Assembly: GCF_040545335.1 (NCBI RefSeq)
Contig: NZ_JBEPLU010000001.1
Span: 1 to 64,000 of the forward strand
Reading direction: 5' to 3'
Length of the DNA stretch: 64,000 bases
Source of the DNA: Phenylobacterium koreense
Lineage (GTDB): Bacteria; Pseudomonadota; Alphaproteobacteria; Caulobacterales; Caulobacteraceae
The position numbers and the translations under genes were made by a program. The notes under the pieces are model-generated. The model did not search any database and had not been told where the DNA came from. It saw nothing but the letters and a program-made list of their open reading frames with translations. Shown here one piece after another: positions 7,261-15,786 of the stretch (positions are counted from its first letter, which is position 1; each line of letters opens with the position of its first letter).

Positions 7261-7911
7261 GTGACAAAAGGGCTGCGTTCAGCGCGCAAGGAACCGCGAG
7301 CATGGCAGCGGATGCTGTCGGGCCGCAGGTTGGATCTGCTCGACCCCTCGCCGATGGATATCGAGATCGAGGACATCGCCCATGGCCTGGCGCGCGTGGC
7401 GCGCTGGAACGGCCAGACGGTCGGCGAGCACGCCTTCTCGGTGGCCCAGCACTCGATCGTGGTCGAGGAGATATGCGCCCACATCCGCCCCGACCTGGGA
7501 CCGAAATGGCGGTTGGCCGCGCTGCTGCACGATGCGTCCGAATACGTGATCGGCGACATGATCAGCCCGTTCAAGACGGCGCTCGGCTTCGACTACAAGA
7601 AGTTCGAAGAGCGGCTGGAGACGGCCATCCACATCCGCTTCGGGATTCCCGCCAAGACGCCGGCCAACATCAAGAAGCTGATCAAGCAGGCCGACCGGGC
7701 CTGCGCCTTCTTCGAGGCCACCCAATTGGCCGGCTTCAACCACACCGAGGCGCTGGAGTTCTTCGGCCAGCCGCCGGCCGGCTATGCGCTGTCGATCGAG
7801 CCTCTTTCGCCGGCGCAGGCGCAATCTCGTTACATTCAGCGGTACAATGTTCTCTCGGAGGCTGCGGGATTCGCCGCGACGTCGTCCGACGCGGCTTTCG
7901 ACACTGAGTAG
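7261..7911 (+). CDS. HD-domain phosphohydrolase (YfbR-like)
   Basis: 216 residues from GTG 7261 (AAGGGA upstream). Metal-binding HD motif: EHAFSVAQHS around residue 57, LLHDASEYVIGD with HD at 90-91, and a later KQADRACAFFEA Asp. This resembles YfbR-type 5'-deoxynucleotidases and related metal-dependent nucleotidases. The start RAWQRMLSGRRLDLLDPSP is typical of an alphaproteobacterial subgroup. It is the first gene of a three-gene operon with a tyrosine phosphatase (4 bp gap) and an NrtR-type regulator, which suggests a role in nucleotide or NAD turnover. The substrate is unknown. Confidence 0.88.
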   Translation: MTKGLRSARKEPRAWQRMLSGRRLDLLDPSPMDIEIEDIAHGLARVARWNGQTVGEHAFSVAQHSIVVEEICAHIRPDLGPKWRLAALLHDASEYVIGDMISPFKTALGFDYKKFEERLETAIHIRFGIPAKTPANIKKLIKQADRACAFFEATQLAGFNHTEALEFFGQPPAGYALSIEPLSPAQAQSRYIQRYNVLSEAAGFAATSSDAAFDTE

Positions 7912-7915
7912 CACC

Positions 7916-8428
7916 ATGACCCTTATCGTCTGCGGCTTGGCCGAGGTACCTGCGCTGATCGCCTCGCGTGCGCCATCGCACATGATCACCCTGCTGGACG
8001 CCGCCAGCATGATCGAAACGCCCAGGAACTTCGCCGCCGACCGCCACCTGCGCATATCGGTGAACGACATCGCCGAGCCGACCGACGGCCTAGTCCTGCC
8101 CAGCGAGGCGATGGTCGAGCGCCTCATCGCCTTCGGCCGCGGCTGGGACGCCAGCGCCCCGATGATCGTCCATTGCTGGGCGGGCATCAGCCGATCGAGC
8201 GCCAGCGCCTTCGTCCTGGCCTGCGACCGCAATCCGCACGCCGACGAGATGACCATCGCCATGGGCATGCGCCGGGCCGCCAAGCACGCCTATCCGAACC
8301 GCCGCATCGTCGCGATCGCCGACGACGTGCTCGGCCGCCGCGGCAGGATGGTCGACGCCGTCGAGGCCATGGGCGACTACGAGTATTCCGGGGTCGGCGC
8401 TCCGTTCGACCTGGCGGCCAGCTACTGA
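7916..8428 (+). CDS. Tyrosine/dual-specificity phosphatase family protein
   Basis: 170 residues with the cysteine-phosphatase P-loop HCWAGISRSS: Cys87 and Arg93 fit C-x5-R. An Asp in VNDIAEP (residue 51) could be the general acid. Short N-terminal beta-alpha region starting MTLIVCGLAEVPAL. It sits between the HD phosphohydrolase (4 bp gap) and the NrtR-like gene (stop and start overlap by 1 base), so all three are translationally coupled. Substrate may be a phosphoprotein or a small phosphorylated metabolite; the sequence does not decide. Confidence 0.85.
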   Translation: MTLIVCGLAEVPALIASRAPSHMITLLDAASMIETPRNFAADRHLRISVNDIAEPTDGLVLPSEAMVERLIAFGRGWDASAPMIVHCWAGISRSSASAFVLACDRNPHADEMTIAMGMRRAAKHAYPNRRIVAIADDVLGRRGRMVDAVEAMGDYEYSGVGAPFDLAASY

Positions 8429-9384
8429 TGGCCGCGACGACCGTCGTCATCGGGCTGTCGGCGGTGGTGGTCGCGGTTCGCGACGGCGATGCGGTGGTCC
8501 TGACCGTCCGCCCCGCCGGCCAGTTGGCGAGCCTGCCGTTCGGGCCGTTCGACCCGGATGGAGACCGCACCTTCGAGCTCGCCCTTCGCGCCTTCGTGAC
8601 AGCCCAGACGCGGTTCGACCTTGGTTATGTCGAGCAGCTCTACACCTTCGGCGACAAGGGGCGCGACGCGCCGCTTGCGGCCATGGGCGATGGGTCTGGC
8701 GGCGAGCGGGTGATCTCGGTCGGCTATCTCGCCCTCACTCCTTCGCCGGTCGACACGACCGCGCCGGACACCGGATGGGGCGCCTGGTCGCGTTTCTTCC
8801 CCTACGAGGACTGGCGGCAGGGCCGGCCGGCCGCCCTCGACGAAATCGAGCCAGCGCTGCGCCGCTGGGCGTCCAGCCATCCCGAGCGGCTCAGTCGCGC
8901 CCGCCTGCTCTTCGCCCTGGACGATACGACCTGGAACGAGGAGCGGGTGCTGGAACGCTACGAGCTGCTCTATGAGGCCGGCCTTGCGCCAGAGGCCGCC
9001 CGCGACCGTGGCGAGGGCTATTGCGCGCCTGCAGGAGCGCTGGCTGCGGCGCTCGGGGAGCCGATGATCTCGGATCACCGCCGCATTCTGGCGACCGCGC
9101 TTTCGCGCCTGCGGGGCAAGCTGAAGTACCGGCCGGTGGTGTTCGAGCTGATGCCGGACGCCTTCACCCTTTCGGCGCTCCAGCGGACGGTGGAAGCCAT
9201 CGCCGGGGTGGCGCTGCACAAGCAGAACTTCCGGCGCGCACTCGAGCGCGCCGACCTCGTCGAGGGCCTGGGACGTCTGGATTCCGAAACAGGGGGTCGC
9301 CCCGCCGAGCTTTTCCGGTTCCGGCGCGAGGCGCTGAGCGCCCGACCTGCCCTGGGCCTGGCCCTGCCCTTGCTGCGGGAATAG
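8428..9384 (+). CDS. nrtR: NrtR-type NUDIX/winged-helix regulator of NAD metabolism
   Basis: 318 residues. The N-terminal ~170 residues have the Nudix fold layout, but the catalytic box is broken: FDPDGDRTFELALRAFVTAQT lacks the REx2E-E core, as in NrtR repressors that sense ADP-ribose rather than hydrolyse it. The C-terminal ~120 residues (HRRILATALSRLRGKLKYRPVVFELMP, split) match the winged-helix segment of this family. The ATG at 8428 overlaps the previous stop TGA by one base. NrtR regulates NAD synthesis or salvage genes in other bacteria; no nad or pnc gene is visible here, so the targets are unknown. Confidence 0.82.
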   Translation: MAATTVVIGLSAVVVAVRDGDAVVLTVRPAGQLASLPFGPFDPDGDRTFELALRAFVTAQTRFDLGYVEQLYTFGDKGRDAPLAAMGDGSGGERVISVGYLALTPSPVDTTAPDTGWGAWSRFFPYEDWRQGRPAALDEIEPALRRWASSHPERLSRARLLFALDDTTWNEERVLERYELLYEAGLAPEAARDRGEGYCAPAGALAAALGEPMISDHRRILATALSRLRGKLKYRPVVFELMPDAFTLSALQRTVEAIAGVALHKQNFRRALERADLVEGLGRLDSETGGRPAELFRFRREALSARPALGLALPLLRE

Positions 9385-9457
9385 CGCTTCCACCCTTTGA
9401 ACTGGCGGGAAAAGGGGCCACATTTCTCCCAAAGATAGAAAATGGGGAGGAATGCTC

Positions 9458-10666
9458 ATGGCTGGACCGTGGAGCATCGTGGAAACCTCGGCGTTCGATC
9501 CGGTCGCCAGGGTCGATCCGCACGCACGCCTCAAGGAGCTTCGCGAACAATGCCCGGTGATGCGGGACGAGCCGGCCAAGACCTGGCTCCTGACCCGCTA
9601 TGGCGACGTGCGCGAGACGGTCAACGACCGCAGCCTCTGGCGCTACTGGGGCCTCTCGGAAAAGGGCGCCCTCCTCCGCCGAATGGACGGCGACGAAACC
9701 CCGCCGCGGGTCAACAGCATCCTGTCGATGGACGAGCCTGACCATTCGAGGGTGCGCACGCCCCTGGCCAAGACCTTCTACGCGCGCATCAACGCCATGA
9801 AACCGCAGATCGCCGCGATCATCGACGAAGTGATCGACTCGCCGCCGGACGATCGCCCCTTCGATCTGATCGCCGACGTCGCCATTCCGATTCCGATTCT
9901 GGTCATTGCGAGCATACTCGGCGTCGAACGCGACCGGTTTCGGGAGTTCCGCGCCTGGTCGGAAGCCTCGATCCTGGGCCTGAACCCGCTCCGCACGCCG
10001 GAGGAGACCGAGCGCATGACCTGGGGCTCGGAGAAGCTGACCGAGTACTTCACCCAGCTCATGGCCCGCCGTAGGGCCGAGCCCGCCGACGACCTGATCT
10101 CCGACATGGTGAAGCTGCAGGCCGACGGCGCGCCGCTGGACGACGAGGAACTGCGGGTCAATCTTTCGGCCTTGCTCATCGGCGGCAACCTCACCACCAC
10201 CGACCTCATCGGCAATGGGGTCTGGCTGCTCCTGAACCATCCGGAACAACTGGCCGCGCTCGAAGCCGATCCGGCGCTCGCCAGCGCCGCCGTGGAGGAG
10301 ATCCTCCGCTACGAGTCGCCGGTGGCCATCACCAGCCGGATCATGTCCGAACCGCGCGAAGTGGGCGGATGTCCGATACAGCCACACCAGTCGATCATCA
10401 CGTCGCTGCACGCCGCCAATCGGGACCCCGACGTCTTCGAGGACCCCGACCGCTTCGACATCACCCGCAAGCACGCCCCGCATGTCGCCTTCGGCGGGGG
10501 TTCGCACATCTGCATCGGCGCGCCGCTGGCGCGGATCGAGGCAAAGCAAGCCCTGGTGCGGCTGTTCGAGCGGTTTCCGGCGTTGAAGCTGGCCAAGGAA
10601 GAGCCGCCGACCTGGCGCGCCCTTCCCTTCTTCCGCGGCATGGAGGCGCTGTGGGTTCAGGTCTGA
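9458..10666 (+). CDS. Cytochrome P450
   Basis: 402-residue soluble bacterial P450. Heme-ligand motif FGGGSHICIG with Cys352; I-helix LIGGNLTTTDLIG with the Thr used in O2 activation; ExxR in AVEEILRYE. Length fits class I P450s, which need a separate ferredoxin and reductase. None is encoded nearby, so electrons come from a partner elsewhere. ATG 9458 is preferred over ATG 9452 because the strong GGGGAGG at 9444-9450 is then 7 bases upstream. Substrate unknown. Confidence 0.95.
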   Translation: MAGPWSIVETSAFDPVARVDPHARLKELREQCPVMRDEPAKTWLLTRYGDVRETVNDRSLWRYWGLSEKGALLRRMDGDETPPRVNSILSMDEPDHSRVRTPLAKTFYARINAMKPQIAAIIDEVIDSPPDDRPFDLIADVAIPIPILVIASILGVERDRFREFRAWSEASILGLNPLRTPEETERMTWGSEKLTEYFTQLMARRRAEPADDLISDMVKLQADGAPLDDEELRVNLSALLIGGNLTTTDLIGNGVWLLLNHPEQLAALEADPALASAAVEEILRYESPVAITSRIMSEPREVGGCPIQPHQSIITSLHAANRDPDVFEDPDRFDITRKHAPHVAFGGGSHICIGAPLARIEAKQALVRLFERFPALKLAKEEPPTWRALPFFRGMEALWVQV

Positions 10667-10673
10667 CCAGGCG

Positions 10674-11066
10674 TCAGGCCGCCTCTTTCCGGGTTGGCGG
10701 CCAGCCCTGCAAGGCCAGGCGCACTTCGGGAATGGAGACGTCGGAGAGGTCAAGGCGGACTACGCCATCGCGGAAGCCGGAGGCCACGGCCTGGGCCCAG
10801 GGGATGTGGCGGGTCACATAGCCGCCGCCCGCCTCGCAGAGCACCAGCGCGGCCGCGCCCGACTTGGCCAGGGCGCCGCGCCCGTCGACCGCCACCCAGA
10901 TATCTTCCAGCGAGCGGTCGGGGAACGCCGACTGCAGCAGATCACGCGCCCGGTCGTCGGAGAGCGGCGGCAGCGGCTTGGCCAGCTTGGCCCAAAAGGC
11001 CGCGCCCAGCAGCGCGGACAGAGCCGCCGCCGAGGCCGCCAACTGGATGACGATAGATTGTGACAC
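10674..11066 (-). CDS. Small membrane-anchored hypothetical protein
   Basis: 130 residues from GTG 11066, which has GGGAGGAC upstream at good spacing. One N-terminal membrane segment (VIQLAASAAALSALLGAAFWA, about residues 6-26) is followed by a Pro-rich linker and a small folded domain (DRARDLLQSAFPDRSLEDIWVAV ... RHIPWAQAVASGFRDGVV). It most likely sits in the inner membrane with the domain outside the cytoplasm. Ends 7 bp from the convergent P450 gene. The DedA gene lies 66 bp upstream. No family recognised. Confidence 0.7.
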   Translation of the reverse strand: MSQSIVIQLAASAAALSALLGAAFWAKLAKPLPPLSDDRARDLLQSAFPDRSLEDIWVAVDGRGALAKSGAAALVLCEAGGGYVTRHIPWAQAVASGFRDGVVRLDLSDVSIPEVRLALQGWPPTRKEAA

Positions 11067-11132
11067 TCGCAGTCCTCCCGGGCCGATCAGCCTCCGCCGC
11101 CGGGAGCGGCGCGTCAAGCGTCCGCCGGTGCG

Positions 11133-11810
11133 TCAGGATCGCCGTTCGGCGAGGGAGATCGCCTCGGCCATGGCCCGGGCCCGACGGCGCAGGATCTCCC
11201 GGCAGACCAAACCCACCACAATCAGGCCGGCGATGGTGATAGCGGCGATCGTGGTCCAGTGGGCCTCGCCCAGCGCCTCCAGCTCGGCCAGGCCGCGGGC
11301 GGCGAAATAGCCCGGGGCAAGGATCGCCAGCACCCAGATCAGCGCCGAAAGGGCATTGGCGAGCTGGAACGTCCGCCGCCGCATCTGCAGCAGGCCGGCG
11401 ACCAGCGGAACGAAGGCGCGCAATGGGCCGAAGAACCGTCCGATGAAGATAGAGGCCGCCCCATAGCGACGATTGAACAGCCGGGTGCGGGCCACCTTCC
11501 GGCGGTGGCCCGCGAAGATTGGATGACGCAGGGCCCGCGGCCCAAGCCGGCGGCCAAGCTCGAACGAGATGGCGTCCCCGACGACCGCGCCCATGACGCA
11601 CCAGAAGATCACCTGGAAGGGATCGAGCAGGCCCGCAGCGATCAGGCCGCCGGCCATCACCAGCAGCGCCGTGGCCGGGATGAAGGCGCCGATGAGCACC
11701 AGGGATTCCAGCAGGGTGATGACGCCCAGCACCAGACCCGCCCATCCGGCATGGCGGGCGATGAACTCGGCTAGGCTTTGAAGAACTGCGTCCATGGAGA
11801 GAGGACGCAT
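11133..11810 (-). CDS. DedA-family membrane protein
   Basis: 225 residues, several membrane spans, with the DedA family core: LESLVLIGAFIPATALLVMAGGL, GDAISFELGRRLG, RRYGAASIFIGRFFGPLRAFVPLVAG (arginine-containing motif F-x-x-R-F-x-G-x-x-R). DedA proteins are thought to be proton-coupled lipid transporters or flippases in the inner membrane. Start taken at ATG 11810; ATG 11795 (MDAVLQS) is an alternative. Upstream AAGGAG is partly inside a hairpin at 11815-11834. The C-terminus is Arg-rich (REILRRRARAMAEA). Confidence 0.88.
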   Translation of the reverse strand: MRPLSMDAVLQSLAEFIARHAGWAGLVLGVITLLESLVLIGAFIPATALLVMAGGLIAAGLLDPFQVIFWCVMGAVVGDAISFELGRRLGPRALRHPIFAGHRRKVARTRLFNRRYGAASIFIGRFFGPLRAFVPLVAGLLQMRRRTFQLANALSALIWVLAILAPGYFAARGLAELEALGEAHWTTIAAITIAGLIVVGLVCREILRRRARAMAEAISLAERRS

Positions 11811-12173
11811 ATGGGCGCAAGCGGCTCCTTGCGCGAGGGGATGCAACGTCGCGCACCGACGAGATTCTGCGGTTGTGGCCGGGACGCATCACCGCGGGAG
11901 ACGGCCCCACCGTCGTCGCAAAAGTTTCTTCCCATTTTCCGCCTCCCGCGGTGGCGAAAACGCGATGAGCCACTATCTCAGCAAGCATCAAAGGTAGAGC
12001 CAAGCGGGCGACGCATATGTGTCGATATCACCTTAAACGGGGCCGAATGTAGGCCTGACCTCGCCCAGCGGGCGCCATGGGATGGCCCCGCGCGCACGCC
12101 ATGGTGTCGCCCTTAGTAAGCGGGGTGGCGCTGACCTTCCCCAGAGTACCCAAGAGTAAGAAGGAGCTGTCGT
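11811..12173. other. Gene-free spacer upstream of dedA and of the 72-residue gene
   Basis: About 360 bp with no convincing gene. It holds a perfect 7-bp hairpin at 11815-11821/11828-11834 (GCGCAAG/CTTGCGC) just before the DedA start, an imperfect 16-bp palindrome at 12009-12024 around CATATG, and a facing pair of CCATGG-containing segments at 12071-12110. On the plus strand a run ending MSHYLSKHQR has no good start. The rightward promoter for the next gene is probably here but I cannot place it. Confidence 0.5.
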
Positions 12174-12392
12174 ATGGCTCTAAAGATTCATGTCGCGCCT
12201 GCCGGAGACGGCTGGATCGTGCGTTCCGAAGCCTTTGATAACGAACTCGTTTTCGAAGCCGGTGGCCGAGCCGAAGCGGCCGCGCGCGCCCTTGCCGATC
12301 GCTACGCCAGCGCCGGCGCCCTGGCCGAGGTCAGCATCTATCTCCGCAACGGGGATCTCGCCGGCCGATTCCTTCACGCGCCCGCCGCCTGA
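12174..12392 (+). CDS. Small conserved hypothetical protein (DUF2188-like)
   Basis: 72 residues, MALKIHVAPAGDGWIVRSEA..., with a strong AAGGAG 8 bases upstream. Pattern: an N-terminal beta hairpin (HVAP..DGWIVRSE), an Ala-rich helix (GGRAEAAARALADRYA), then a final beta strand (AEVSIYLRNGDLAGRF). This resembles short DUF2188-type proteins. No signal or membrane segment. Followed 28 bp later by a strong bidirectional terminator. Function unknown. Confidence 0.8.
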   Translation: MALKIHVAPAGDGWIVRSEAFDNELVFEAGGRAEAAARALADRYASAGALAEVSIYLRNGDLAGRFLHAPAA

Positions 12393-12420
12393 GACAGGCG
12401 GCGTCGAAAGCGCACAGAAA

Positions 12421-12454
12421 AAGGGCCGCCTCGATGAGGCGGCCCTTCGCTTTT
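12421..12454. terminator. Bidirectional Rho-independent terminator
   Basis: Perfect 12-bp stem (12421-12432 with 12436-12447) and a 3-nt loop, followed by CGCTTTT on the plus strand and flanked on the other side by AAAAA, which gives a T tract on the minus strand. It serves both the 72-residue gene and the convergent outer-membrane protein gene. Confidence 0.9.
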
Positions 12455-12471
12455 GTGCTCGACGCTAAGCC

Positions 12472-13014
12472 TTAGAACTTGCGCACATAGCCGATGGACC
12501 AGACATCCGCGTTGCCGGCGTCGTCCTTGTAGTCGTAGCGGGTGTAGTCGGCGCGGACGCCGTTGGCGCCGTCGAAGAAGTACTGGCCGCCGACGCCGTA
12601 GTTCCAGCTATCGCCGTCAACCTTGGCCACGACGCCCGGGACGGAGACCTTGGCGTTGGTGTTGCCGTAGCCGACGCGGGCGTAGAGGTCGGCGTTCGGC
12701 ATCACAGGCAGGAAGCCCACGCCATAGATGGCCATGGTGTTCTTCAGCTTCGCCTTGCCTTCCACGCCACCGATGTTGATGTCGTCCTTCTTCACGCCAA
12801 AGCCCAGTTCGCCTTCGACGCCGATATACGGGTTGAAGCGGGCGCCGAGGCGGCCCTGGATCGCGCCCAGGTCGACGTCGTCCATGTCGTGATGGCTGTA
12901 GCCGAGCGAGCCATAGCCGGTGATGGGCGTCGATTGGGCGCTGGCGACGGCGGGGACCAGGGCCGCGGCGATGACAGCCGCCCCCGCGGCGATGAGAGAC
13001 TTGTTCTTATTCAT
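12472..13014 (-). CDS. Outer-membrane beta-barrel protein
   Basis: 180 residues. Signal peptide MNKNKSLIAAGAAVIAAALVPAVASA, cleaved after ASA, then an eight-strand-type barrel with alternating aromatic and glycine residues (PITGYGSLGYSH, NPYIGVEGELGFGV, ADLYARVGYGNTNA, DSWNYGVGGQYFF, NADVWSIGYVRKF). The C-terminal residue is Phe, as required for Bam-mediated insertion. Start at ATG 13014, with GGAG 9 bases upstream; a TTG at 13035 is less likely. Small OmpA/OmpW-like barrels often maintain envelope integrity; the specific role is unknown. Confidence 0.88.
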   Translation of the reverse strand: MNKNKSLIAAGAAVIAAALVPAVASAQSTPITGYGSLGYSHHDMDDVDLGAIQGRLGARFNPYIGVEGELGFGVKKDDINIGGVEGKAKLKNTMAIYGVGFLPVMPNADLYARVGYGNTNAKVSVPGVVAKVDGDSWNYGVGGQYFFDGANGVRADYTRYDYKDDAGNADVWSIGYVRKF

Positions 13015-13204
13015 CTTGTCGTACTCCGTACTCAAGCGTGGCCACCCCTAGCCGTATGGGTTGGTCGCTCCCAAACGCGGCGGCAAAAGGTCGGTTCGCG
13101 GACGATCCCGAGGCCCTTCCCGCCTGTGGCGCCTGGGCCACATCCCCGCTGACGCCGGCGAACGCCATGCTATCAATGTCCGCAAAATCGTCGGAGACAG
13201 CGTC

Positions 13205-14320
13205 TTGCATCACGCCGTGATCGCGGCCACCGGGCTATTCACCCCGCCGCACAGCCTCTCGAACGCCGAGTTGGTCGAGACTTTCAACACCTATGTCGAA
13301 CGCTTCAACGCCGCCAACGCCCAGGCCATCGAGGCGGGCGAAATCGCGGCCCTGACGCCCTCCTCCGTTGAGTTCATCGAGAAGGCGTCGGGCATCAAGT
13401 CGCGTTTCGTGATGAATAAGACCGGCCTGATCGACCCGGAGGTCATGCGGCCAGTCCTGCCTGAGCGCCCCAACGAGGAGATCTCGATCCTCGCCGAGAT
13501 CGCGGTGGCCGCCGCGCGCCAGGCGATCGAAACCTGGGGCAAGGATCCGAGCCGGATCGACGCAGTCATCTGCGCCGCCTCCAACATGCAGCGCGCCTAT
13601 CCGGCCATGGCCATCGAAGTGCAGCAGGCGCTGGGGATCGGCGGTTTCGCCTTCGACATGAACGTCGCCTGTTCTTCGGCGACCTTCGGCATCAAGACGG
13701 CGGCGGACTACATCGCCTCTGGCTCGGCCAGGGCGGTGCTGATGGTCAACCCGGAGATCACCTCAGGCCACCTCAACTTCCGCGACCGCGACAGCCATTT
13801 CATCTTCGGCGACGTGGCGACCGCGGTGATCGTCGAGCGCGAAGAAGACGCCACCGACGGCTGGGACATCCTCGGCACGCGGTTGAAGACGGTCTTCTCC
13901 AACAATATCCGCAACAACTTCGGCTTCCTGAACCGCGCGGCGCCGGAGGGTGCAGGCAAGCCCGACAAGCTGTTCGTACAGGAAGGCCGGAAGGTCTTCC
14001 GCGAGGTCGTGCCCATGGTCTCGGAGATGATCCTCGAACACGCCACCGACCTCGGGATCGACCCGACCGGCCTGAAGCGCCTGTGGCTGCACCAGGCCAA
14101 CATCAACATGAACGAACTCATCGGCCGGCGCGTGCTGGGCCGCGAGCCCTCTTCCGAAGAGAATGTGATTATCCTCGACACCTACGCCAACACCTCGTCG
14201 GCAGGCTCGATCATCGCCTTCCACAAGGCTAGCGGGGACTTACAGGCTGGCGAAACGGGCCTGATCTGCTCGTTCGGTGCGGGTTATTCGGCCGGCACGG
14301 TGTTCGTCCGCAAGCGCTGA
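13205..14320 (+). CDS. Beta-ketoacyl-ACP synthase III family protein
   Basis: 371 residues from TTG 13205 (GGAG 8 bases upstream; a GTG at 13217 is the alternative). KAS III/FabH fold with the full triad: Cys156 in NVACSSATFG, His296 in LWLHQANINMNE, Asn329 in DTYANTSSAGS. Longer than housekeeping FabH (about 320 residues), with an insertion after the first strand (NTYVERFNAANAQAIEAGEI), as in a separate alphaproteobacterial KAS III subgroup. Such enzymes start fatty acid or related acyl chain synthesis. No fab cluster surrounds it, so it may serve a special lipid. Confidence 0.9.
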   Translation: MHHAVIAATGLFTPPHSLSNAELVETFNTYVERFNAANAQAIEAGEIAALTPSSVEFIEKASGIKSRFVMNKTGLIDPEVMRPVLPERPNEEISILAEIAVAAARQAIETWGKDPSRIDAVICAASNMQRAYPAMAIEVQQALGIGGFAFDMNVACSSATFGIKTAADYIASGSARAVLMVNPEITSGHLNFRDRDSHFIFGDVATAVIVEREEDATDGWDILGTRLKTVFSNNIRNNFGFLNRAAPEGAGKPDKLFVQEGRKVFREVVPMVSEMILEHATDLGIDPTGLKRLWLHQANINMNELIGRRVLGREPSSEENVIILDTYANTSSAGSIIAFHKASGDLQAGETGLICSFGAGYSAGTVFVRKR

Positions 14321-14329
14321 CGCGCCGCC

Positions 14330-15328
14330 TCACCGCGCCTTCGCGCCGAGGCCCGCCAGCAGCGCTGCGTGGAAGCGGCGGGGCGCTTCCACCTGTGGTG
14401 AATGGCCAAGATCGGGGAGCTCCACGAGATCGGCTTGCGGTATCGCGCGGGCGGCCCGGCGCCCCAACTCCGGATAGTCGCCCAGCCGGTCGGCCACCGC
14501 CTTGGGTGCGCGATTGGCGCCCGGCGCGGTCCGGTCCTTGCCTCCGATCAGCAACAGCGTCGGCGAGGCGATCTTCCCGAACTCGTGGAGCACCGGCTGG
14601 GTGAAGACCATGTCCGAGGTCTGGGCCTGGTTCCAGGCCACCGCCTTGCCGCCCGGCCCAGCGTACATTCCGGCCAGCATGGAGGCCCAGCGGTCGTATT
14701 CCGGCTTCCAGGCGCCGTTGTAGTAGAAGCGCTGCTGATAGGCCTTGATGCTGTCGAACGATGTCTTCTGCTCGGCCGCGAAGAGTTGGTCGATCGTCGC
14801 GTAGGGCACGCCCTCGGCCCGCCAATCCTCCAGTCCGATGGGGTTCACCAGCACCAGTTTCTCGACCGTGGCGGGATAGGCAAGAGCGTAGCGGGCGGCG
14901 AGCATTCCGCCCATGGAATGCCCGATCACCACAGCGCGCTCGACGCCCCTGGCCTGCAGCAGCTCATGGGTGTTGGCCGCCAACTGGTCGAAGCTGAACT
15001 GGTAGCCCTGAGGCTTGGATGACGCGCAGAAGCCGATCTGGTCGGGCGCGATCACCCGAAAGCCGGCGTCGGTCAGGGCCGCGATCGTCGCTTCCCAGGT
15101 CGCCGCGCAGAAGTTCTTGCCATGCAGCAGGACGGCGGTGCGTCCATTGGGCCTGGCGGGCGCGACGTCCAGATAGCCCATCGACAGCGCCTGCCCCTGC
15201 GACGTGAAGGCAAACCGCTGGATGGGATACGGATAGGCGAAACCTTCGAGCTGCGGCCCGTAGGACGGCTGCGCCGCGGCGGCGCTGGAAAGCATCAGAG
15301 CCAGCGCCATCCCCATGAAAAGCTTCAT
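14330..15328 (-). CDS. Secreted alpha/beta hydrolase
   Basis: 332 residues with a signal peptide (MKLFMGMALALMLSSAAAAQ). Alpha/beta-hydrolase features: LLHGKNFCAATW oxyanion region, nucleophile elbow GHSMGG with Ser138, and the late His in LPDLGHSPQVEAP. A cap region (IDQLFAAEQKTSFDSIKAYQQ) sits between. A GAGGAGG Shine-Dalgarno precedes ATG 15328. Last gene of a tightly spaced leftward run (9 bp after the DUF488 gene). Probably a periplasmic esterase or epoxide-hydrolase-like enzyme; substrate unknown. Confidence 0.88.
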   Translation of the reverse strand: MKLFMGMALALMLSSAAAAQPSYGPQLEGFAYPYPIQRFAFTSQGQALSMGYLDVAPARPNGRTAVLLHGKNFCAATWEATIAALTDAGFRVIAPDQIGFCASSKPQGYQFSFDQLAANTHELLQARGVERAVVIGHSMGGMLAARYALAYPATVEKLVLVNPIGLEDWRAEGVPYATIDQLFAAEQKTSFDSIKAYQQRFYYNGAWKPEYDRWASMLAGMYAGPGGKAVAWNQAQTSDMVFTQPVLHEFGKIASPTLLLIGGKDRTAPGANRAPKAVADRLGDYPELGRRAARAIPQADLVELPDLGHSPQVEAPRRFHAALLAGLGAKAR

Positions 15329-15337
15329 GACGCCTCC

Positions 15338-15775
15338 TCAGAGATGCTCGATCGAACAGCCCAGATGCTGGCAGATCTGCTCGGCGAGGATCTTGCGGTG
15401 GCAGCCGTTGTGGTCCGCCTCGAAACACAGCAGGGCGATCTTGCGTGAGCCGGCCAGTTCCTCGGCGGCCTTCAGTTCGAGTTGAGCCCCGGGCTCGGTC
15501 ATGTGCGCCTCGAAGATCGTGCGCATCTCCTCGACCCTGCCCTTTCGAGCCGCGTCCCGGCCGGCCTTCGGGGTGCCGAGCTGGCGCAGGTGGACGTAGC
15601 CGATCCCCGCCTCGGCGAGGCTAGCCGCCAGGACGGTCTTGGAAAATCCCGCCCGACGGGAGGACGACACGGCGCGGACGTCGACGACAGTCTCGACCCG
15701 GGCCGCCTTCAGCCGCCCGATCACCTCGTCCTGGGTGCTGGCCTCATATCCGATCGTGGCGAGGGGCGTCGTCAT
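15338..15775 (-). CDS. DUF488 family protein
   Basis: 145 residues with DUF488 hallmarks: TIGYEASTQDEVIGRL at the start, DVRAVSSSRRAGFSKTVLA, and the Cys/His pair ALLCFEADHNGCHRKILA near the end. Family members are cytoplasmic, of unproven function, and the conserved Asp-Val-Arg and Cys-Phe-Glu motifs suggest an enzyme. It lies 11 bp after the MscS gene and 9 bp before the hydrolase, in one apparent operon. Confidence 0.9.
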   Translation of the reverse strand: MTTPLATIGYEASTQDEVIGRLKAARVETVVDVRAVSSSRRAGFSKTVLAASLAEAGIGYVHLRQLGTPKAGRDAARKGRVEEMRTIFEAHMTEPGAQLELKAAEELAGSRKIALLCFEADHNGCHRKILAEQICQHLGCSIEHL

Positions 15776-15786
15776 GGCGCTGCTTC

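Noticed and set aside
11965..11997. Ten-codon ORF MSHYLSKHQR in the 11.8-12.2 kb spacer
   Set aside because: No Shine-Dalgarno and no sign of selection; too short to support.
10942..12003. 353-residue minus-strand frame spanning dedA and the spacer
   Set aside because: Out of frame with DedA, whose membrane segments and FGPLRAF motif are clear; product is Arg/Pro/Gly-rich without domain.
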